A stretch of 5,520 nucleotides of DNA, taken from Rhodothermia bacterium. GTDB lineage: Bacteria; Bacteroidota; Rhodothermia; Balneolales; Natronogracilivirgulaceae. The position numbers and the translations under genes were made by a program. Shown here piece after piece: positions 5,478 to 5,520 of the stretch. Position 1 is the stretch's first letter; every line of letters begins with the position of its first letter. The stretch lies in the NCBI GenBank assembly GCA_007122185.1, contig SKUI01000164.1:1-5520 (forward strand). The letters are read 5' to 3'. The notes beneath the pieces are model-generated. The model was given only the letters and a program-made list of their open reading frames with translations. It was not told where the DNA came from and made no database searches.

Positions 5478-5520
5478 TTGATATTCCGAGAGCTTTGTGA
5501 CCCGTTTTAAGCGGAACATA

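Overview
The window reads as a compact stretch of a moderately GC-rich bacterial chromosome. All five recognisable genes lie on the minus strand, so transcription runs from high to low coordinates: cysE, cysM, a secreted phosphodiester glycosidase (in two pieces), nusB, and a PPP-family metallophosphatase. Two things point to the Bacteroidota/Rhodothermota/Balneolota (FCB) side of the tree. The glycosidase ends in a type A type IX secretion sorting domain with the YPNPFNP signature, and no gene has a recognisable Shine-Dalgarno sequence, each start being preceded by A/T-rich bases instead. The exact phylum is an inference.

Right part (3732-5520): a two-gene cysteine biosynthesis unit. CysE (serine O-acetyltransferase) makes O-acetylserine and CysM (cysteine synthase of the B type) converts it to cysteine. 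The genes are 9 bases apart. A TATATTTG box matching the Bacteroidota -7 consensus TAnnTTTG lies only 7 bases before the cysE start, suggesting a leaderless or nearly leaderless transcript. The 115-base gap after cysM (3617-3731) holds two mutually exclusive small hairpins and short direct repeats.

Middle (1520-3616): one long frame for an exported protein. In order it has a signal peptide, the N-terminal half of a NAGPA-type phosphodiester glycosidase domain, two tandem copies of an ~84-residue insert, the rest of the catalytic domain with its DGR and NLDGGGSS motifs, an Ig-like segment, and a T9SS C-terminal domain. A single in-frame TAG at 2360-2362 cuts it in the middle of the conserved catalytic domain. 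Reading continues in the same frame on the other side, so this is a nonsense codon (mutation, sequencing error or recoding) and not a frameshift or two separate genes. It is the most notable feature of the window.

Left part (1-1519): nusB, with an unusual charged C-terminal tail of about 65 residues, followed 14 bases later by a phosphatase gene whose only usable start is TTG; they probably form an operon. Past the phosphatase the last 136 bases hold no convincing terminator. Four degenerate 15-base tandem repeats straddle the phosphatase stop codon, and on the minus strand these would encode a hydrophobic pentapeptide repeat in another frame. I found no RNA genes, CRISPR arrays, insertion sequences or phage genes. 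The window looks like ordinary housekeeping DNA plus one broken surface enzyme gene, and I do not see evidence for a new multi-gene system.
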